A DNA stretch of 5,884 nucleotides. Origin: RGIG5675 sp050943435 (GTDB lineage Bacteria > Bacillota > Clostridia > Oscillospirales > Ruminococcaceae). The position numbers were made by a program, and so were the translations under genes. Under the pieces are notes generated by a model. It was not told the DNA's origin. It searched no databases and was given only the letters and a program-made list of their open reading frames with translations. This document shows positions 5,235 through 5,884 of the stretch, piece after piece. Where the stretch lies: NCBI GenBank assembly GCA_050943435.1, contig JBMNPE010000083.1, forward strand, positions 1 through 5,884, in the 5' to 3' direction. How positions within the stretch are numbered: the stretch's first letter is position 1; the number at the start of each line of letters is the position of its first letter.

Positions 5235-5884
5235 AGAGATCCTTCCCTTCCGTAATTATTTCATCGTAAAGCCTGAGATACCCGTCGTCGCTCGTGTTGA
5301 GCCTTGAAATCACGTAGTCCTTTGTGGAGTAAACGGGGTCTATCTTCTTGAATATGACCTGTGTGCCGTATTTTACATAGACGCCGGTCTCCCCGTCAAC
5401 GACGTGCAGTGCGCTTCTCTGGACCATGATTCCCTTGTAGTCGTAGAAGTTTATCCTGCAGTTTTCGAACCTTGCCTCGGCTATTTCGGAATTGATGTCG
5501 TTGCACGAGAACACCACGACGCCGTTCTCTGCTCCGTCCTCGGCCTCGGCCCTGACGACCTCCACTGGCAGCGTCTTGTCAGAGTCGTCCCCGAAAGTTA
5601 TCGAGATGTCGTCGCCTACCGTGAACCTGTCTATGACATCCGCGGGCACCAGCGCCGCAAAATACCATGTGTAGCTCGTTATCAGCTTGCACCCGCCGGA
5701 TTCGTACGTGCCGGAGTTCATCATGGCAGAGAGCTCGTCGGCGGTCACTGTCATTGCCTTCTCGGAAGTCGCCGTTCCTTCGAAGCCGTCAGTCCTGCTG
5801 CAGAAATAGCCCGCCTGGGACGCTGTGATGTATTCGTCGGAGGCCTCCGCGGTATACTCGTCCGCCTTGGCCCTGGTCTCTGCT
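5209..5884 (-). CDS. HlyD-like membrane-fusion/efflux adaptor protein, C-terminal part (5' end outside window)
   Basis: The reading frame stays open to the right edge (224 codons visible, first complete codon at 5883), so the internal ATG at 5754 is not the real start. The first visible residues are charged and Ala-rich (AETRAKADEYTAEASDE), resembling the end of the coiled-coil hairpin. They are followed by a lipoyl/barrel-sandwich-like strand (ITASQAGYFCSRTDGFEG) and beta-rich segments (TWYFAALVPADVIDRFTVGDDISITF). The C-terminal part, with GIMVQRSALHVVDGETGVYVKYG and YLRLYDEIITEGKDLYDG, matches the HlyD/RND adaptor pattern in which a protein-exposed loop gives way to a short final domain. 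The N-terminal membrane anchor would lie outside the window. It overlaps yggS by 26 bp and is probably co-transcribed with yggS-sepF. No transporter partner is visible, and its role beside division genes is unknown. Confidence is high that it is coding, moderate for the family. Confidence 0.75.
   Translation of the reverse strand, partial: AETRAKADEYTAEASDEYITASQAGYFCSRTDGFEGTATSEKAMTVTADELSAMMNSGTYESGGCKLITSYTWYFAALVPADVIDRFTVGDDISITFGDDSDKTLPVEVVRAEAEDGAENGVVVFSCNDINSEIAEARFENCRINFYDYKGIMVQRSALHVVDGETGVYVKYGTQVIFKKIDPVYSTKDYVISRLNTSDDGYLRLYDEIITEGKDLYDGRDLSR

Noticed and set aside
5209..5754. Complete 181-aa protein starting at ATG 5754
   Set aside because: The frame continues without a stop to the window edge, and the upstream residues fit the adaptor fold, so this ATG is internal.

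Overview
All eight genes lie on the minus strand, so the window reads biologically from right to left. The genes are packed tightly, with two overlaps and gaps of 0 to about 30 bp except at two junctions. The content points to a Gram-positive member of the Firmicutes, most likely Clostridia: SepF and DivIVA division proteins beside a YggS/YlmE-type PLP protein, a transketolase N-terminal subunit encoded as its own gene, and strong GGAGG-type ribosome binding sites. GC looks to be in the mid-50s percent by eye, high for Clostridia. I cannot assign a genus from this sequence alone.

Upstream (right) block, 5884 to 3185: a partial HlyD-like membrane-fusion protein runs in from the right edge. Its 3' end overlaps yggS by 26 bp, and the yggS stop codon abuts the sepF start. 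A 121-bp spacer holding three consecutive predicted stem-loops follows, then divIVA. This resembles the ylm division cluster of Firmicutes (ylmE-sepF-ylmG-ylmH-divIVA) but lacks ylmG and ylmH. The block ends at a strong intrinsic terminator (3121-3152).

Downstream (left) block, 3108 to 1: lspA (lipoprotein signal peptidase), rluD-type pseudouridine synthase, a Cof-type HAD phosphatase and a transketolase N-terminal subunit running off the left edge. The lspA-rluD gap is 2 bp, rluD and the HAD gene overlap by 4 bp (GTGA), and the HAD-tkt gap is 30 bp, so this looks like one operon. The T-tract of the divIVA terminator sits only a few bases before the lspA ribosome binding site. Expression of this block must therefore come from read-through or from a promoter overlapping the terminator.

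The genes are mostly housekeeping: division-site organisation and membrane curvature sensing (SepF, DivIVA), PLP homeostasis (YggS), lipoprotein maturation (LspA), 23S rRNA modification (RluD) and sugar-phosphate metabolism (HAD, transketolase). The clearest anomalies are a LspA whose first catalytic aspartate reads as asparagine, a DivIVA with a long acidic tail ending in an aromatic peptide, the terminator/lspA-leader arrangement, and the HlyD-like gene coupled to the division genes. I see no mobile element, CRISPR array, tRNA or rRNA, and no wholly new multi-gene system.
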